Source: IMCC26207 sp037141255
Lineage (GTDB): Bacteria; Actinomycetota; Acidimicrobiia; Acidimicrobiales; Microtrichaceae
Direction of reading: 5' to 3'
Assembly (NCBI GenBank): GCA_037141255.1
Contig: JBAXCX010000013.1
Span: 1-35,011, forward strand
DNA length: 35,011 nt
Under the pieces are notes generated by a model. The model saw only the letters and a list, made by a program, of their open reading frames with translations, had not been told where the DNA came from and did not search any database. This document shows, piece by piece, positions 7,491 through 16,041 of the stretch. The translations under genes and the position numbers were made by a program. The number at the start of each line of letters is the position of its first letter. The first letter of the stretch is position 1.

Positions 7491-8528
7491 GTGACACAAC
7501 GTGTGGACCAAGTATTGCTTGCCGCACCTCGTGGATTCTGCGCCGGGGTCGAGATGGCCATCAAAGCCCTTGCATGGATGGTCACCTCATTCGATGGACC
7601 GATCTACTGCTATCACGAGATTGTGCATAACCAACGTGTTGTCAGGCAGTTCGAAGAGCTCGGCGTGGTCTTTGTAGACAGCATCTCCGAGGTTCCAGAA
7701 GGTCGACCAATTATGTTGTCAGCCCATGGGTCAGCCCCAGAGGTTGTCACTCAGGCTCGTGAGCGAGGCGGATTTGTTGTGGACGCCGTCTGCCCGCTCG
7801 TAACAAAGGTGCATCACGAGGTCAAAGTCCGTGCCGGCAAGGGCTACTCGATTGTCTACATCGGCCATGAAGGCCATGAAGAGGCTGTAGGCACAATGGC
7901 CGTAGCCCCCGAATCGGTGCACCGGGTTGAATCCCTAGAAGAGGTAGCGGCGCTCCCTGCGTTTGAAACTCCCGTGGCGCTCCTCGCTCAGACCACCCTG
8001 TCGCATCGCGATTGGGCACAGGTTGCAGAAGCGACTCAAGCTCGCTTCCCAGACATGTGGATGCCCGGTCACTCGGACCTGTGTTTTGCAACTACGAATC
8101 GCCAGTCTGCCTTGATGCAAATTGCCGATCGCTGCGATGCAATCATCGTGATTGGGTCAGCGAACTCTTCGAACACAGTTGCTCTTGAGAAGTTGGCTCG
8201 CTCGGCCGGATGCGAGGCGGTGTACCGAATCAATGCGCCCGAGGAACTACCCGTTGGCCTAAGCGGCATAGTGGGCGTGACTGCGGGTGCATCGGCACCC
8301 GAAGAACTGGTCGAAGCGGTTCTCGACCGCCTAAGTCCGCTCAACGGAGTCGAAGAGGTGCGAATTACGGAGGAAGAGGAGTACTTCCCTCCCCCGCGCA
8401 ACCTGCGTGAATTGCTCGGCGCTATAGATCAGATCGGCAGCTTTGGTCTTGGTGGGGACCCAACCATTCAGGTCAACTCGGGCGACCGGGAGCTCTCTGC
8501 AAGCTCAGTGTTAGCCAGCTTGGCCTGA
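7491..8528 (+). CDS. ispH: 4-hydroxy-3-methylbut-2-enyl diphosphate reductase
   Basis: IspH makes IPP and DMAPP from HMBPP in the last step of the MEP isoprenoid pathway. The three cysteines holding the 4Fe-4S cluster are present: Cys17 (GFCAGV), Cys101 (AVCPLV) and Cys198 (DLCFATTNRQ). HEIVHN and SAHGS motifs and GSANSSNT are also seen. Start uncertain: GTG at 7491 gives a normal N-terminus (345 aa); an in-frame TTG at 7470 adds seven residues. Neither has a strong Shine-Dalgarno. The C-terminus after residue about 280 (EVRITEEEEYFPPP) is the usual IspH tail. The last 18 bp overlap plsC convergently. Confidence 0.95.
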   Translation: MTQRVDQVLLAAPRGFCAGVEMAIKALAWMVTSFDGPIYCYHEIVHNQRVVRQFEELGVVFVDSISEVPEGRPIMLSAHGSAPEVVTQARERGGFVVDAVCPLVTKVHHEVKVRAGKGYSIVYIGHEGHEEAVGTMAVAPESVHRVESLEEVAALPAFETPVALLAQTTLSHRDWAQVAEATQARFPDMWMPGHSDLCFATTNRQSALMQIADRCDAIIVIGSANSSNTVALEKLARSAGCEAVYRINAPEELPVGLSGIVGVTAGASAPEELVEAVLDRLSPLNGVEEVRITEEEEYFPPPRNLRELLGAIDQIGSFGLGGDPTIQVNSGDRELSASSVLASLA

Positions 8529-9284
8529 ACTGGTCTGACTGTGGCTCGAAGCAGCCGTGAACGATTGTTGCAGATCAACTTTGATGCGCTCGCTCAACTC
8601 AGTGACACTGTGTCGAGGAACCCTGCCCTCTAGTGGCACCTCCGGGTAAATCGGCTCGCCGATTACAACCGAAACACGAACTCGACGAGGGAATTTTGCA
8701 CCTGGCGGAAGTGCTTGCTCTGTTCCGCCTAAGGCAACGGGAAGAACCGGCACTCGATATCGACAGGCAATCCAAGCGGGGCCCTCGTGAACCTCTGCAA
8801 TCAGTGGTCCAGACCTTCGCGTTCCCTCGGGGAACATCAACAACAAGTCGCCATGTGCCAGGGCCTGCTCGCAGCACCGAAGGGCAGCCCGATCGGCGTG
8901 TCCTCTGCTCACGGGGAAGGACCCCATCTTTTCTAGGAAGCTGCCCATCCATGCATGCTGCCAGAGTGACTCTTTGGCCATGCATCGAAGTATTTGTTCA
9001 GACGGCAGAGCTGCCCCAATCAAGAACACATCCAAGTTTGAGCGGTGCACTCCAATCACAAGGTAAGGGCCGTCGATAGGGATTTTGTCGCCCCCATGAA
9101 CGCTCAAGCGAAAGTAACTCCGCGCCAGCAAGCTGACCACCTTGCGGATCGAGCGATGAACCATGCGGCCCGAGTTGCTCATCGGCGCCACCTCGTGGCG
9201 GCCTTGGGTGTGCGGCTGGTTAGAGGCAGCGCCGCTCGAATCCTGTTGCACCCCGGTGCCACTGGATTCGAGCGGATTCTTCAC
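8511..9284 (-). CDS. plsC: 1-acyl-sn-glycerol-3-phosphate acyltransferase
   Basis: 257 aa. Acyltransferase motif I HxxxxD is HRSNLD (His80-Asp85) and motif III is FPEGTRRSG (151-159). PVLPVALGG is the motif IV-like strand. It converts lysophosphatidate to phosphatidate at the membrane face. GTG at 9284 overlaps the cmk stop as GTGA, so translation is coupled. This start leaves about 40 polar residues before the domain; an internal ATG at residue 35 is possible but has no better ribosome site. The substrate could also be another lysolipid, as actinobacteria carry several paralogues. Confidence 0.9.
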   Translation of the reverse strand: MKNPLESSGTGVQQDSSGAASNQPHTQGRHEVAPMSNSGRMVHRSIRKVVSLLARSYFRLSVHGGDKIPIDGPYLVIGVHRSNLDVFLIGAALPSEQILRCMAKESLWQHAWMGSFLEKMGSFPVSRGHADRAALRCCEQALAHGDLLLMFPEGTRRSGPLIAEVHEGPAWIACRYRVPVLPVALGGTEQALPPGAKFPRRVRVSVVIGEPIYPEVPLEGRVPRHSVTELSERIKVDLQQSFTAASSHSQTSSGQAG

Positions 9285-9922
9285 GATCTGCTCTCTACGA
9301 GTGCAGCTAATAACTCGACGACTTCATCAATCTCAATTGTGGATGTGTCGATACTGATCGCGCCATCGGCCTCGACGAGCGGACTGTCGGCTCGGCCTCG
9401 ATCAGCTGCATCGCGGCGCGCAATGTCTGCAGCTACTTGGTCATATTCCAAGTCGGTCATCTCTTTGGCTCTGCGCTGGGCGCGAACCTCGGGCGAGGCT
9501 GTCAGAAAAACCTTCAGGATTGCGTCGGGGAAAACCACTGACCCAATATCTCGACCTTCGATCACTCCTCCACCGTGTTGGGTGGCCCAACTGCGCTGAC
9601 GTGCCCGCAACTGCTCACGTACAACAGGGTTCGAGGCCACCATGCTGACAGCGCGAGAGACCTCGGGTCCGCGAATCTCTAGGGTTGCGTCAACCCCGTC
9701 CACAGTGACCACGCCGTCTATAACGGACATCTCTACTGTGGCTGCAAGTCGACCGACCGGATCTGGGTCTGCCGGGTCGATCTGTCTGCGAATTGCAGCG
9801 AAGGCAATGCAGCGGTACATCGCCCCCGTGTCGAGGTAGGTCAGTCCGAGTCGCTCAGCTAAACGCCGGCCGACTGTCGATTTACCTGATCCCGCTGGTC
9901 CATCAATTGCTATTACTCGCAC
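9281..9922 (-). CDS. cmk: Cytidylate kinase
   Basis: 213 aa with P-loop GPAGSGKST at residues 8-16, LTYLDTGAMYRCIA, IEGRDIGSVVFPDA and RRDAADRGRADSPL, all diagnostic of CMP/dCMP kinase. It makes (d)CDP from (d)CMP and ATP. GTG at 9922 is chosen because AAAGGA lies 8 nt upstream and the protein then begins at the first beta strand. The longer frame to 10069 would overlap aroA and is not supported. It lies 37 nt after aroA, the same aroA-cmk order as in many bacteria. Confidence 0.96.
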   Translation of the reverse strand: MRVIAIDGPAGSGKSTVGRRLAERLGLTYLDTGAMYRCIAFAAIRRQIDPADPDPVGRLAATVEMSVIDGVVTVDGVDATLEIRGPEVSRAVSMVASNPVVREQLRARQRSWATQHGGGVIEGRDIGSVVFPDAILKVFLTASPEVRAQRRAKEMTDLEYDQVAADIARRDAADRGRADSPLVEADGAISIDTSTIEIDEVVELLAALVESRS

Positions 9923-9959
9923 GGTATTGATCCTTTGATTTTCTGTGACTCTACCGGGA

Positions 9960-11249
9960 TCATTTGCCACCTGATCCACGAAGAGTCTCAAGATCATTCC
10001 AAAAGTTGGGATACGTCTTTGCGACGCATGCCGGGTCTGCAATCTGAATGCCTGCTGAGCGCAAGCCAACTAGGGCAAAACTCATTGCCATGCGGTGGTC
10101 CCGATACGTCTGCACTTCCCCTGGATTGGGAACACCTGGGTGGATCAAGAAACCATCTGGTTCTTCAACTGCAGAGATCCCAAGGCGTTTCAGCTCTGTC
10201 ACTACTGCAGCAATTCGATCAGTCTCTTTGGCTCGAATAAACCCGATACCAGTCACCCGAGTCGGCGAGTCAGCAAAGGGCGCAATGGCCGCGAGGGTCT
10301 GCGCCGTGTCAGATATCTCGGCCATGTCCACTTCAATTCCGTGCAGGCTTCCCGTCCCAACTACTTGGGTTGAAGTGGCAGTTCTCGTGACCTGTGCGCC
10401 CATTCGCTCGAGCAAGTCAACAAAGCTCAGATCGCCTTGCAGTGAGTCCGTACCAAGGCCGTGAATGGTGACGCTCCCACCAAGCAGCGCAGCTGCCGCA
10501 AAGAAGTACGAAGCAGCCGACGCGTCGGGTTCCACTACGAACTCTTTCAAAGCCCGATAACCCGTGGGCTCCACCGACAATCTGCGGAAGTTGTCATGGG
10601 TGGTCTGAGCACCAAATGCTTGCATGACCTTGAGAGTCATCTCTACATACGGCTTTGAGACTAGATCGGACACCATCTCGACCTGCAGGCCCGCTTCCAT
10701 CTCTGGAGCGGCGAGCAAAAGCCCCGAGAGGAACTGACTGCTGACATCACCCCGCAACTCAATTGGGCCACCCGCCAATCCCTGAGCCTCAATCTGCACA
10801 GGCAAGCACCCAGGGTCGCCAAGGGGTACAAGCACACAGCCCATAGCCGTTAACGCATCGAACATCTCGCCCATTGGCCGCAGGCGTAACGGGCCGGCCC
10901 CATCGAGCACGACAGTGGATCTACCCAAGGCTGCAACTGGCGCAATGAACCGAGAGGTTGTCCCTGACAGTGCCGCATCTAGAACTGCCCCATCTACGTG
11001 CGGTACCCCGCGGATGCCGTGAACCGTGAGTCGTTGCGTTGACTCCTCAGCCTCGATGCTCACGCCGAGAGCCTGGAGACAACGGACCATGGCCTCGGTA
11101 TCTTCAGCAAAAAGTGCCCCCACTAGAGTCGAGGTTCCACGGGCCAAAGCAGCGCAGATTAGGGCCCTATTGGTGATGCTCTTTGAACCCGGTGGCCGAA
11201 CCACAACATCGAAGGGTTGCGCGAGCGGTTCTACCTCAAGCGAGTTCAT
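9960..11249 (-). CDS. aroA: 3-phosphoshikimate 1-carboxyvinyltransferase (EPSP synthase)
   Basis: 429 aa, the standard length. Seen are PPGSKSITNRALI (catalytic Lys23), LSGTTSRF, RPMGEMFDAL, GDVSSQFLSGLLLA (phosphoshikimate site), DASAASYFFAAAAL with the active Asp, and RAKETDRIAA and YRDHRMAMSFAL near the end. It transfers the enolpyruvyl group from PEP to shikimate 3-phosphate. ATG at 11249 overlaps the end of tyrA by 14 nt; the frame extends further upstream, but that would lie inside tyrA. Together with aroH and tyrA it gives a local route around chorismate and tyrosine. Confidence 0.97.
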   Translation of the reverse strand: MNSLEVEPLAQPFDVVVRPPGSKSITNRALICAALARGTSTLVGALFAEDTEAMVRCLQALGVSIEAEESTQRLTVHGIRGVPHVDGAVLDAALSGTTSRFIAPVAALGRSTVVLDGAGPLRLRPMGEMFDALTAMGCVLVPLGDPGCLPVQIEAQGLAGGPIELRGDVSSQFLSGLLLAAPEMEAGLQVEMVSDLVSKPYVEMTLKVMQAFGAQTTHDNFRRLSVEPTGYRALKEFVVEPDASAASYFFAAAALLGGSVTIHGLGTDSLQGDLSFVDLLERMGAQVTRTATSTQVVGTGSLHGIEVDMAEISDTAQTLAAIAPFADSPTRVTGIGFIRAKETDRIAAVVTELKRLGISAVEEPDGFLIHPGVPNPGEVQTYRDHRMAMSFALVGLRSAGIQIADPACVAKTYPNFWNDLETLRGSGGK

Positions 11250-12306
11250 GTACCGATACCACTCGGGACTGCGAGCGCAGGGCCTCAGCAAGCGAGGCCG
11301 CACGATCTGCGTCGACAACCAAAATCAAGCGGCCGCGACGGTCACCTGCAGTATGAGCAACTTCTACGTCGTAGACGTTGACGCCCAGCTCGGTTGCCAA
11401 CGCAGTGACCGATGCAAGCTCACCTGGTTGATCAACGATGGACACGCGAATCTCGGCCAACTGTTCAGCAGCCGGGGCTCCGGTAGGCAGGGAGCGACGA
11501 GCCTGTTGTGCAAGGAGCAGTCGCTCCTGAAGTGCAGCCGAGTCCCCCTCGGCAACAATTCTCCTCATAACGACCAACGAGTCAAGCAGATCATCAAGTA
11601 CGCCAAGAATCGCGTCACGGTTGTCGATGCAAATATCGAGCCAGATAGACGGATCGCCTGCTGCGATGCGAGTCATATCGCGAAAGCCGCCAGCCGCAAG
11701 ACGAAGGACCGAGGAATGCTGCTCTGCTCGCGTCGCAGCAAGATCCATCAGCGTTGCAGCAGTCAGATGCGGAACATGAGACACCGTGGCAACAAGATGG
11801 TCATGCTGTGCGGCGTCTAGGGTCAGCACCTCGGCTCCAAAGGAGCGAACCACTGAATGCACCAGCGCCTGAGCGGCAGGGTCCGTGGCTGCAGTTGGGG
11901 TCAAGACCCAAGTCGTTGCATCAAACAGATCCGCTCTCGCACCATCGACACCAATTGCTTCGGAGCCAGCCATGGGGTGGCCTCCTACAAAATTTGCATC
12001 TTGCACCGCAGCTACCAAAGGAGCCTTCACACTGCCAACGTCGGTTACCACTCCGCCATGGCGCAGCGCCTCACGCGCTGCAGCTTCCACGCTGCTAACG
12101 GGAACCGCCAGAAACGTAATCTCGGCTGCCAGATCCGTACCGACTGCATCAATTACTCCAAGTTCGAGTGCGCGAGCAGAACACACCGGATTGACGTCGG
12201 ATCCAGTCACATGCCAGCCGGCTCCTCTGAGAGCTAGGGCAACGGACCCGCCAATCAACCCTGTGCCGACCACTGCAGCGCGACGCTGCACAAGAGCTGG
12301 CGTCAT
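11236..12306 (-). CDS. tyrA: Prephenate dehydrogenase with C-terminal ACT domain
   Basis: 356 aa. An N-terminal Rossmann fold starts with VVGTGLIGGS (14-21). GGHPMAGSE and VSHVPHLTAATLM carry conserved residues of the prephenate site. From about residue 287, IRVSIVDQPGELASVTALA begins an ACT domain, which in this family usually mediates tyrosine feedback. It oxidatively decarboxylates prephenate (or arogenate) on the way to tyrosine. The ATG start overlaps the aroH stop as ATGA. The coenzyme (NAD or NADP) cannot be settled by eye. Confidence 0.95.
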   Translation of the reverse strand: MTPALVQRRAAVVGTGLIGGSVALALRGAGWHVTGSDVNPVCSARALELGVIDAVGTDLAAEITFLAVPVSSVEAAAREALRHGGVVTDVGSVKAPLVAAVQDANFVGGHPMAGSEAIGVDGARADLFDATTWVLTPTAATDPAAQALVHSVVRSFGAEVLTLDAAQHDHLVATVSHVPHLTAATLMDLAATRAEQHSSVLRLAAGGFRDMTRIAAGDPSIWLDICIDNRDAILGVLDDLLDSLVVMRRIVAEGDSAALQERLLLAQQARRSLPTGAPAAEQLAEIRVSIVDQPGELASVTALATELGVNVYDVEVAHTAGDRRGRLILVVDADRAASLAEALRSQSRVVSVHELA

Positions 12307-12671
12307 TCCGGGAGATCGTCTCGAAGGGTTCGAGCCTCTTCAAGGTAAATATGGCGCAACGCCGTGCGAGTTCGTTCTGTGTTGGCGTGCATCAAGACTC
12401 GCACACACAGTGGCATGGCCCCATCAATGCTCAGTTCCTGAGCGCACATCAACGCTACGTCTCCCATACCCATTTGCCGGGCAGCAAGTGCCGGGAACGC
12501 AGAATGAACGTCTGGAGTCGCCGTGAAGAGAATCGAGATGATGTCGTCATGAGACAGACCGTTTCGCTCCATCATCTCGGTGAGGAGTCGCACGACTCGC
12601 TCAAGTAAATGGTCACGATCATCACGTTCAAGGGTGATCGCTCCTCGAAGGGCACGAACCTGCGTAGACAT
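12303..12671 (-). CDS. aroH: Chorismate mutase, AroH type
   Basis: 122 aa from ATG at 12671, the size of the Bacillus subtilis AroH trimeric mutase. Conserved active-site residues fall one position from the B. subtilis numbering: VRALRGAITLE at the start (Arg6/Arg9), Cys76 and Glu79 in CAQE, and Arg91 in CVRVLMH. It rearranges chorismate to prephenate, which the coupled tyrA then uses. The upstream extension to 12758 would run into rluB (ending at 12682) and is rejected. Confidence 0.95.
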   Translation of the reverse strand: MSTQVRALRGAITLERDDRDHLLERVVRLLTEMMERNGLSHDDIISILFTATPDVHSAFPALAARQMGMGDVALMCAQELSIDGAMPLCVRVLMHANTERTRTALRHIYLEEARTLRDDLPE

Positions 12672-12681
12672 CGCCTGCAGG

Positions 12682-13440
12682 TTAGCTGTCCTTTGCGGTT
12701 TCATCAGACCCAATTGCGTCGACGGCGCGCACTGCACGTTCAAGCTCGCGTAGCTCATCTCGGGTCAGGTCTCGCCATGCGCCGGGCGCAAGCTGTGTGT
12801 CACGCAAGCTCCCGATCCTTGTGCGGATCAGTCGAGTGACCGGGTGGCCGACTGCCTCGCACATTCGCCGCACCTGACGGTTACGACCCTCGTGAATCAC
12901 AATTCGAATGAGACTGGGACCCTGTGAGGCCACTTTCGCGGGGGCAGTGCGCCCGTCTTCAAGCTCAACCCCCTCTCGCAAGATCCGCAACGCTGCTCTG
13001 CGCGGAATTCCCTCGACCTCGGCCAGATACTCTTTTTCGACCCCAAAACTGGGGTGTGTGAGCCTGTGCGTCAACTGCCCATCATTCGTGAGCAGAAGTA
13101 ATCCTTCTGTCTCAAGGTCAAGACGACCAACCGAATGAACTCTCGGATGTGCCGGAACGAACGAGATCGCAGTCTTCCTCTCCTGAGGGTCATCCGCTGT
13201 GGTGACGACTCCCGCAGGCTTATTGAGCAGGTAATAGACCGCACTAGGTTGAATCCCAATGGGGACCCCGTCGACTTCAACAACATCTTGATCAACTTCG
13301 ACCCGAGCACCCAGCACGATCTCTTCACCGTTTACCGTGACCCGACCTTCAGCGATCAGGTCTTCACAGATTCGACGACTACCAAATCCCGCTCGCGCCA
13401 GCACCTTTTGCAGGCGCTCACCTGTTGCATCCGTTCCCAA
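12682..13440 (-). CDS. rluB: rRNA pseudouridine synthase, RsuA/RluB family
   Basis: 252 aa. The S4 RNA-binding domain occupies about residues 8-50 (RLQKVLARAGFGSRR). The synthase domain has LLNKPAGVVTT and the catalytic Asp108 in VGRLDLETEGLLLLTNDG, with IHEGRNRQVRRM near the end. It isomerises uridine in 23S (RluB-like) or 16S (RsuA-like) rRNA. The start is TTG at 13440, 5 nt after the scpB stop; a later GTG would cut into the S4 domain. The scpA-scpB-rluB order is widespread in Gram-positive bacteria. Confidence 0.93.
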   Translation of the reverse strand: MGTDATGERLQKVLARAGFGSRRICEDLIAEGRVTVNGEEIVLGARVEVDQDVVEVDGVPIGIQPSAVYYLLNKPAGVVTTADDPQERKTAISFVPAHPRVHSVGRLDLETEGLLLLTNDGQLTHRLTHPSFGVEKEYLAEVEGIPRRAALRILREGVELEDGRTAPAKVASQGPSLIRIVIHEGRNRQVRRMCEAVGHPVTRLIRTRIGSLRDTQLAPGAWRDLTRDELRELERAVRAVDAIGSDETAKDS

Positions 13441-13445
13441 GAAAC

Positions 13446-14093
13446 TCAGTCGATTTCTGAGTCAGCAGAGGGTTCGGTCTCAGGGGAGTCAATCGAATCA
13501 GGCGCATCGGTTTCAAGGTCAAGCTCAGGCTCGGGTAAACCGATCAGGCTCTGCTCAAGAAGTTCAACCACGTCTGCACCGGGGATCAGATCTCCGAGGG
13601 GTGGCAACTCATCAAGGGCGTTCAGGCCAAGCCGCTCAAGGAACAACTCCGTGGTGCCAAAAAGCGAAGCTTGACCAGGACCTACATCTCTCCCGGTCTC
13701 ATCGATATACCCACGCTGTTGAAGTGTGCGCATGACTCCGTCCACGTTGACTCCGCGAATTGCTGCAACCTCGGCGCGTGATGTGGGCTGCTTGTAGGCC
13801 ACAATCGCAAGAGTCTCGAGGGCTGCAGCAGAGAGCCTCGCTGTTTGTCCGGTGAGCACAAACTGCTCTACATACCCAGAGCAATCCTCATGGCTCTGAT
13901 AGCGCCAACCGCCTGCCACTTTAACGAGCCGGAACCCACGATTCTCTTCTTCGTAGGATTCGGAAACTTGAACGAGAAGCTCCTCAACCGCTGCAGGAGA
14001 CAACTCCACTAGTTGCGCCAACACCACGGGGTCAGCCGGATGATCAGCCACCATGATGATTGCCTCGAGCGCCCGCCGTGATTCGTCTTGCAT
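13446..14093 (-). CDS. scpB: Segregation and condensation protein B
   Basis: 215 aa. Winged-helix protein with the ScpB core: ALEAIIMVADHP near the start, FRLVKVAGGWRY, and LSAAALETLAIVAYKQPTSRAEVAAIRGVNVDGVMRTL written here in parts, ending DVGPGQASLFGTTELFL. It pairs with ScpA and SMC to condense chromosomes. ATG at 14093 has GAGG 5 nt upstream; the open frame running to 14450 lies inside scpA. The C-terminal 30 residues are acidic and Ser/Pro-rich (ETDAPDSIDSPETEP), probably disordered. Confidence 0.94.
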   Translation of the reverse strand: MQDESRRALEAIIMVADHPADPVVLAQLVELSPAAVEELLVQVSESYEEENRGFRLVKVAGGWRYQSHEDCSGYVEQFVLTGQTARLSAAALETLAIVAYKQPTSRAEVAAIRGVNVDGVMRTLQQRGYIDETGRDVGPGQASLFGTTELFLERLGLNALDELPPLGDLIPGADVVELLEQSLIGLPEPELDLETDAPDSIDSPETEPSADSEID

Positions 14094-14112
14094 GTGATCC
14101 TCGAAGCTCTCG

Positions 14113-14892
14113 TTATCCCTCGTAGGCATCGACCAATTCGAGTGCCTCCGACTCAGACAAGGCTCCACCTTGCCAGCAGATCTCGATGTCTCCGAATGCG
14201 AGCGGCTGCAACAGCTCAACAAGGCCCTGCTTAAACAGTTCAAGAACTGCCAAGAAATGCACCACGACTTCGAGCCGCTCGCCAAAGGAAGCAGTGAGTT
14301 CCCGGAACGACACCCGGCCGCGGCTGGGGAGTTCCACACACAAATCGGCGACGGCATCCACCACGCTTGCTCGAATTGGAGCAACGTGGAAGAGGTCGAT
14401 GCGAACCTGGGCCTTCGGCTGCATGGCACGAACAAAGGCATCGCGAACACGAATTGCGGTTACCCCTTCGAGCAAATCCGGAGCGAGATCGAAGTAGCGC
14501 TCATCGGGACCGACCCTGCGGGCTAGGCAGCGCGAAGCCGAGGTGTGACGAGCTTCAAGGATGCGTGCGGCATCTTTGAAGGTCTTACATTCGAGCAGAC
14601 GTGCCAGAAGCATGTCACGCTCCTCCCAGAGCGAGAGGTCATCGTCAAGGTCGACATCCTCGTCGCCCGGCAGCAAGCGCTTGGTCTTCAGTTCGATCAG
14701 TGTGGCTGCGATCAGCAGAAATTCGGTCGCAACCTCAAGGTCGAGATGCTCCATTCGGGCCAGTTCAGAGATGTACGCATCTACGATCACGGACAGGTCG
14801 ATCTCATAGAGATCTACCTGTTCACGCAGGATCAAGTGCAACAAGAGATCAAAGGGTCCTTCGAACACTGGGGTCTGCACTGCATAAGCCAC
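14113..14892 (-). CDS. scpA: Segregation and condensation protein A
   Basis: 259-aa kleisin subunit of the SMC complex. The signature N-terminus is FEGPFDLLLHLI followed by DLYEIDLSVIVDAYI. FLLIAATLIELKTKRLLP is the classic second motif, and VVVHFLAVLELFKQGLVEL forms the C-terminal winged helix. GTG at 14892 has no Shine-Dalgarno, but a TAACAT box ends 6 nt before it, so the transcript may be leaderless. It heads the long operon running to plsC. No parA lies upstream, unlike in mycobacteria. Confidence 0.95.
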   Translation of the reverse strand: MAYAVQTPVFEGPFDLLLHLILREQVDLYEIDLSVIVDAYISELARMEHLDLEVATEFLLIAATLIELKTKRLLPGDEDVDLDDDLSLWEERDMLLARLLECKTFKDAARILEARHTSASRCLARRVGPDERYFDLAPDLLEGVTAIRVRDAFVRAMQPKAQVRIDLFHVAPIRASVVDAVADLCVELPSRGRVSFRELTASFGERLEVVVHFLAVLELFKQGLVELLQPLAFGDIEICWQGGALSESEALELVDAYEG

Positions 14893-14898
14893 ACCGTT

Positions 14899-14904
14899 AT
14901 GTTA
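14899..14904 (-). promoter_or_regulatory. Candidate -10 box for the scpA operon, leaderless start
   Basis: TAACAT on the minus strand ends 6 nt before the GTG start codon at 14892, the usual distance from a -10 box to the transcription start. No clear -35 is seen. This would make scpA mRNA leaderless, a common mode in actinobacteria. Confidence 0.4.
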
Positions 14905-14952
14905 GCCGCGATTTTGCAGTCATATCACATCCATGTCATTTAACACCTTTTA

Positions 14953-14986
14953 CCCGCAGGCTCCCGCCAATCTCCCGCAGGCTCCC
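14953..14986 (+). repeat. Two copies of a 13-bp direct repeat upstream of trpS
   Basis: CCCGCAGGCTCCC occurs at 14953-14965 and again at 14974-14986, a 21-bp period (two helical turns). It lies in the 117-bp divergent gap between scpA and trpS, just upstream of the candidate trpS -10 box. The spacing is what a pair of protein-binding half-sites on one DNA face would show. No known operator is recognised. Confidence 0.6.
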
Positions 14987-14995
14987 CTCAATCGG

Positions 14996-15001
14996 TAGCA
15001 T
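14996..15001 (+). promoter_or_regulatory. Candidate -10 box for trpS
   Basis: TAGCAT lies 8 nt before the trpS ATG, and no Shine-Dalgarno is present in that interval. It is the same hexamer, at nearly the same distance, as the one before the DUF512 gene. This suggests a leaderless or near-leaderless message. Confidence 0.35.
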
Positions 15002-15009
15002 CAGCGGCC

Positions 15010-15993
15010 ATGCCCCGTGTCTTATCTGGTATCCAGCCCACTGGCGATCTACATCTTGGCAATCTGCTGGGAGCGGTCATGAACTGGGTCCAAGATCAGC
15101 GAAAGGCCGACAGCTTCTACTGCATCGTTGATCTGCACGCTCTGACAGTGCCAAAGAAGCCCGGTGAGGTCGGAGCCAGAACCCTTGAACTCGCCCAAGG
15201 CCTGCTTGCTTGCGGGCTTGACCCAGATCAATGCACTTTGTTTGTTCAAAGCCAGGTCCCGGAGCACACCGAATTGGGTTGGCTGATTCAATGTGTTACC
15301 TCGATGGGCGAGTTACGGCGGATGACGCAGTTCAAAGATAAGGCCGAACAGCAGGAGTTTATTTCCGCTGGCCTCTTCACTTACCCCGCACTCCAAGCGG
15401 CCGACATCTTGTTGTATGACACCGACAAGGTGCCCGTAGGCGAAGATCAGCGCCAGCACATTGAGATGACCCGCGACGTAGCTGAGCGATTCAATAAGCG
15501 CTACGGAGATACATTCGTGATTCCCCAAGCCGCTATTCCTCGCATTGGCGCTCGAGTGATGGACTTGCAGAACCCCACCAACAAGATGTCTAAATCCTCT
15601 GACGGTGGCAGCGGGACGGTCTACTTGAGTGATGACCTTGCTGTAGTTGCAAAGAAGTTTTCTCGAGCAGTTACCGACTCTGAGAGCGAAGTTCGCTTTG
15701 ATCCCGCAGAAAAGCCCGGGGTATCGAATCTGTTGTCGATACTCAGCGCATTGACCGAGAGAACTCCAGAACAAACTGCTGCTGAGTATTCGCAGTATGG
15801 GCCGCTCAAATCTGACACAGCCGAGGCCGTCATCAACTTATTGCGGCCAATTCAAACCCGGATTGCCGAACTCCAAGCTGACCCAACCGCCACCGTTTCG
15901 TTGTTGTCAGTGGGATCAGACAAAGCCCGAGCAATTGCCAGCACTGTGGTTGAGCGAGCGAAGAACAACATCGGCCTGCTCCCCCGCTACTAG
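15010..15993 (+). CDS. trpS: Tryptophanyl-tRNA synthetase
   Basis: 327 aa, a class I synthetase. The HIGH-equivalent is TGDLHLGN (11-18) and the KMSKS loop is NKMSKSSDG (191-199). LLYDTDKVPVGEDQRQHIEMTRD is the TrpS-specific stretch, seen around residues 135-156 (VPVGEDQRQH is the core). It charges tRNA-Trp. Length and motifs are complete. It is the only plus-strand gene between ispH and the GT-C gene, and is divergent from scpA and convergent with the HD gene. Confidence 0.97.
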   Translation: MPRVLSGIQPTGDLHLGNLLGAVMNWVQDQRKADSFYCIVDLHALTVPKKPGEVGARTLELAQGLLACGLDPDQCTLFVQSQVPEHTELGWLIQCVTSMGELRRMTQFKDKAEQQEFISAGLFTYPALQAADILLYDTDKVPVGEDQRQHIEMTRDVAERFNKRYGDTFVIPQAAIPRIGARVMDLQNPTNKMSKSSDGGSGTVYLSDDLAVVAKKFSRAVTDSESEVRFDPAEKPGVSNLLSILSALTERTPEQTAAEYSQYGPLKSDTAEAVINLLRPIQTRIAELQADPTATVSLLSVGSDKARAIASTVVERAKNNIGLLPRY

Positions 15994-16041
15994 CAAACGC
16001 TCCCAGCATGATTGGCGCTCTGCGGTCGCAGCCATGGGCCG

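Noticed and set aside
9923..10069. N-terminal extension of cmk
   Set aside because: Overlaps aroA; GTG at 9922 has AAAGGA upstream and gives the family length.
14094..14450. N-terminal extension of scpB
   Set aside because: Lies within scpA and is not ScpB-like; ATG at 14093 has a ribosome site.
14893..15009. T-box or attenuator upstream of trpS
   Set aside because: No T-box sequence (AGGGUGG-type) or leader peptide with Trp codons is seen; the interval is too short.
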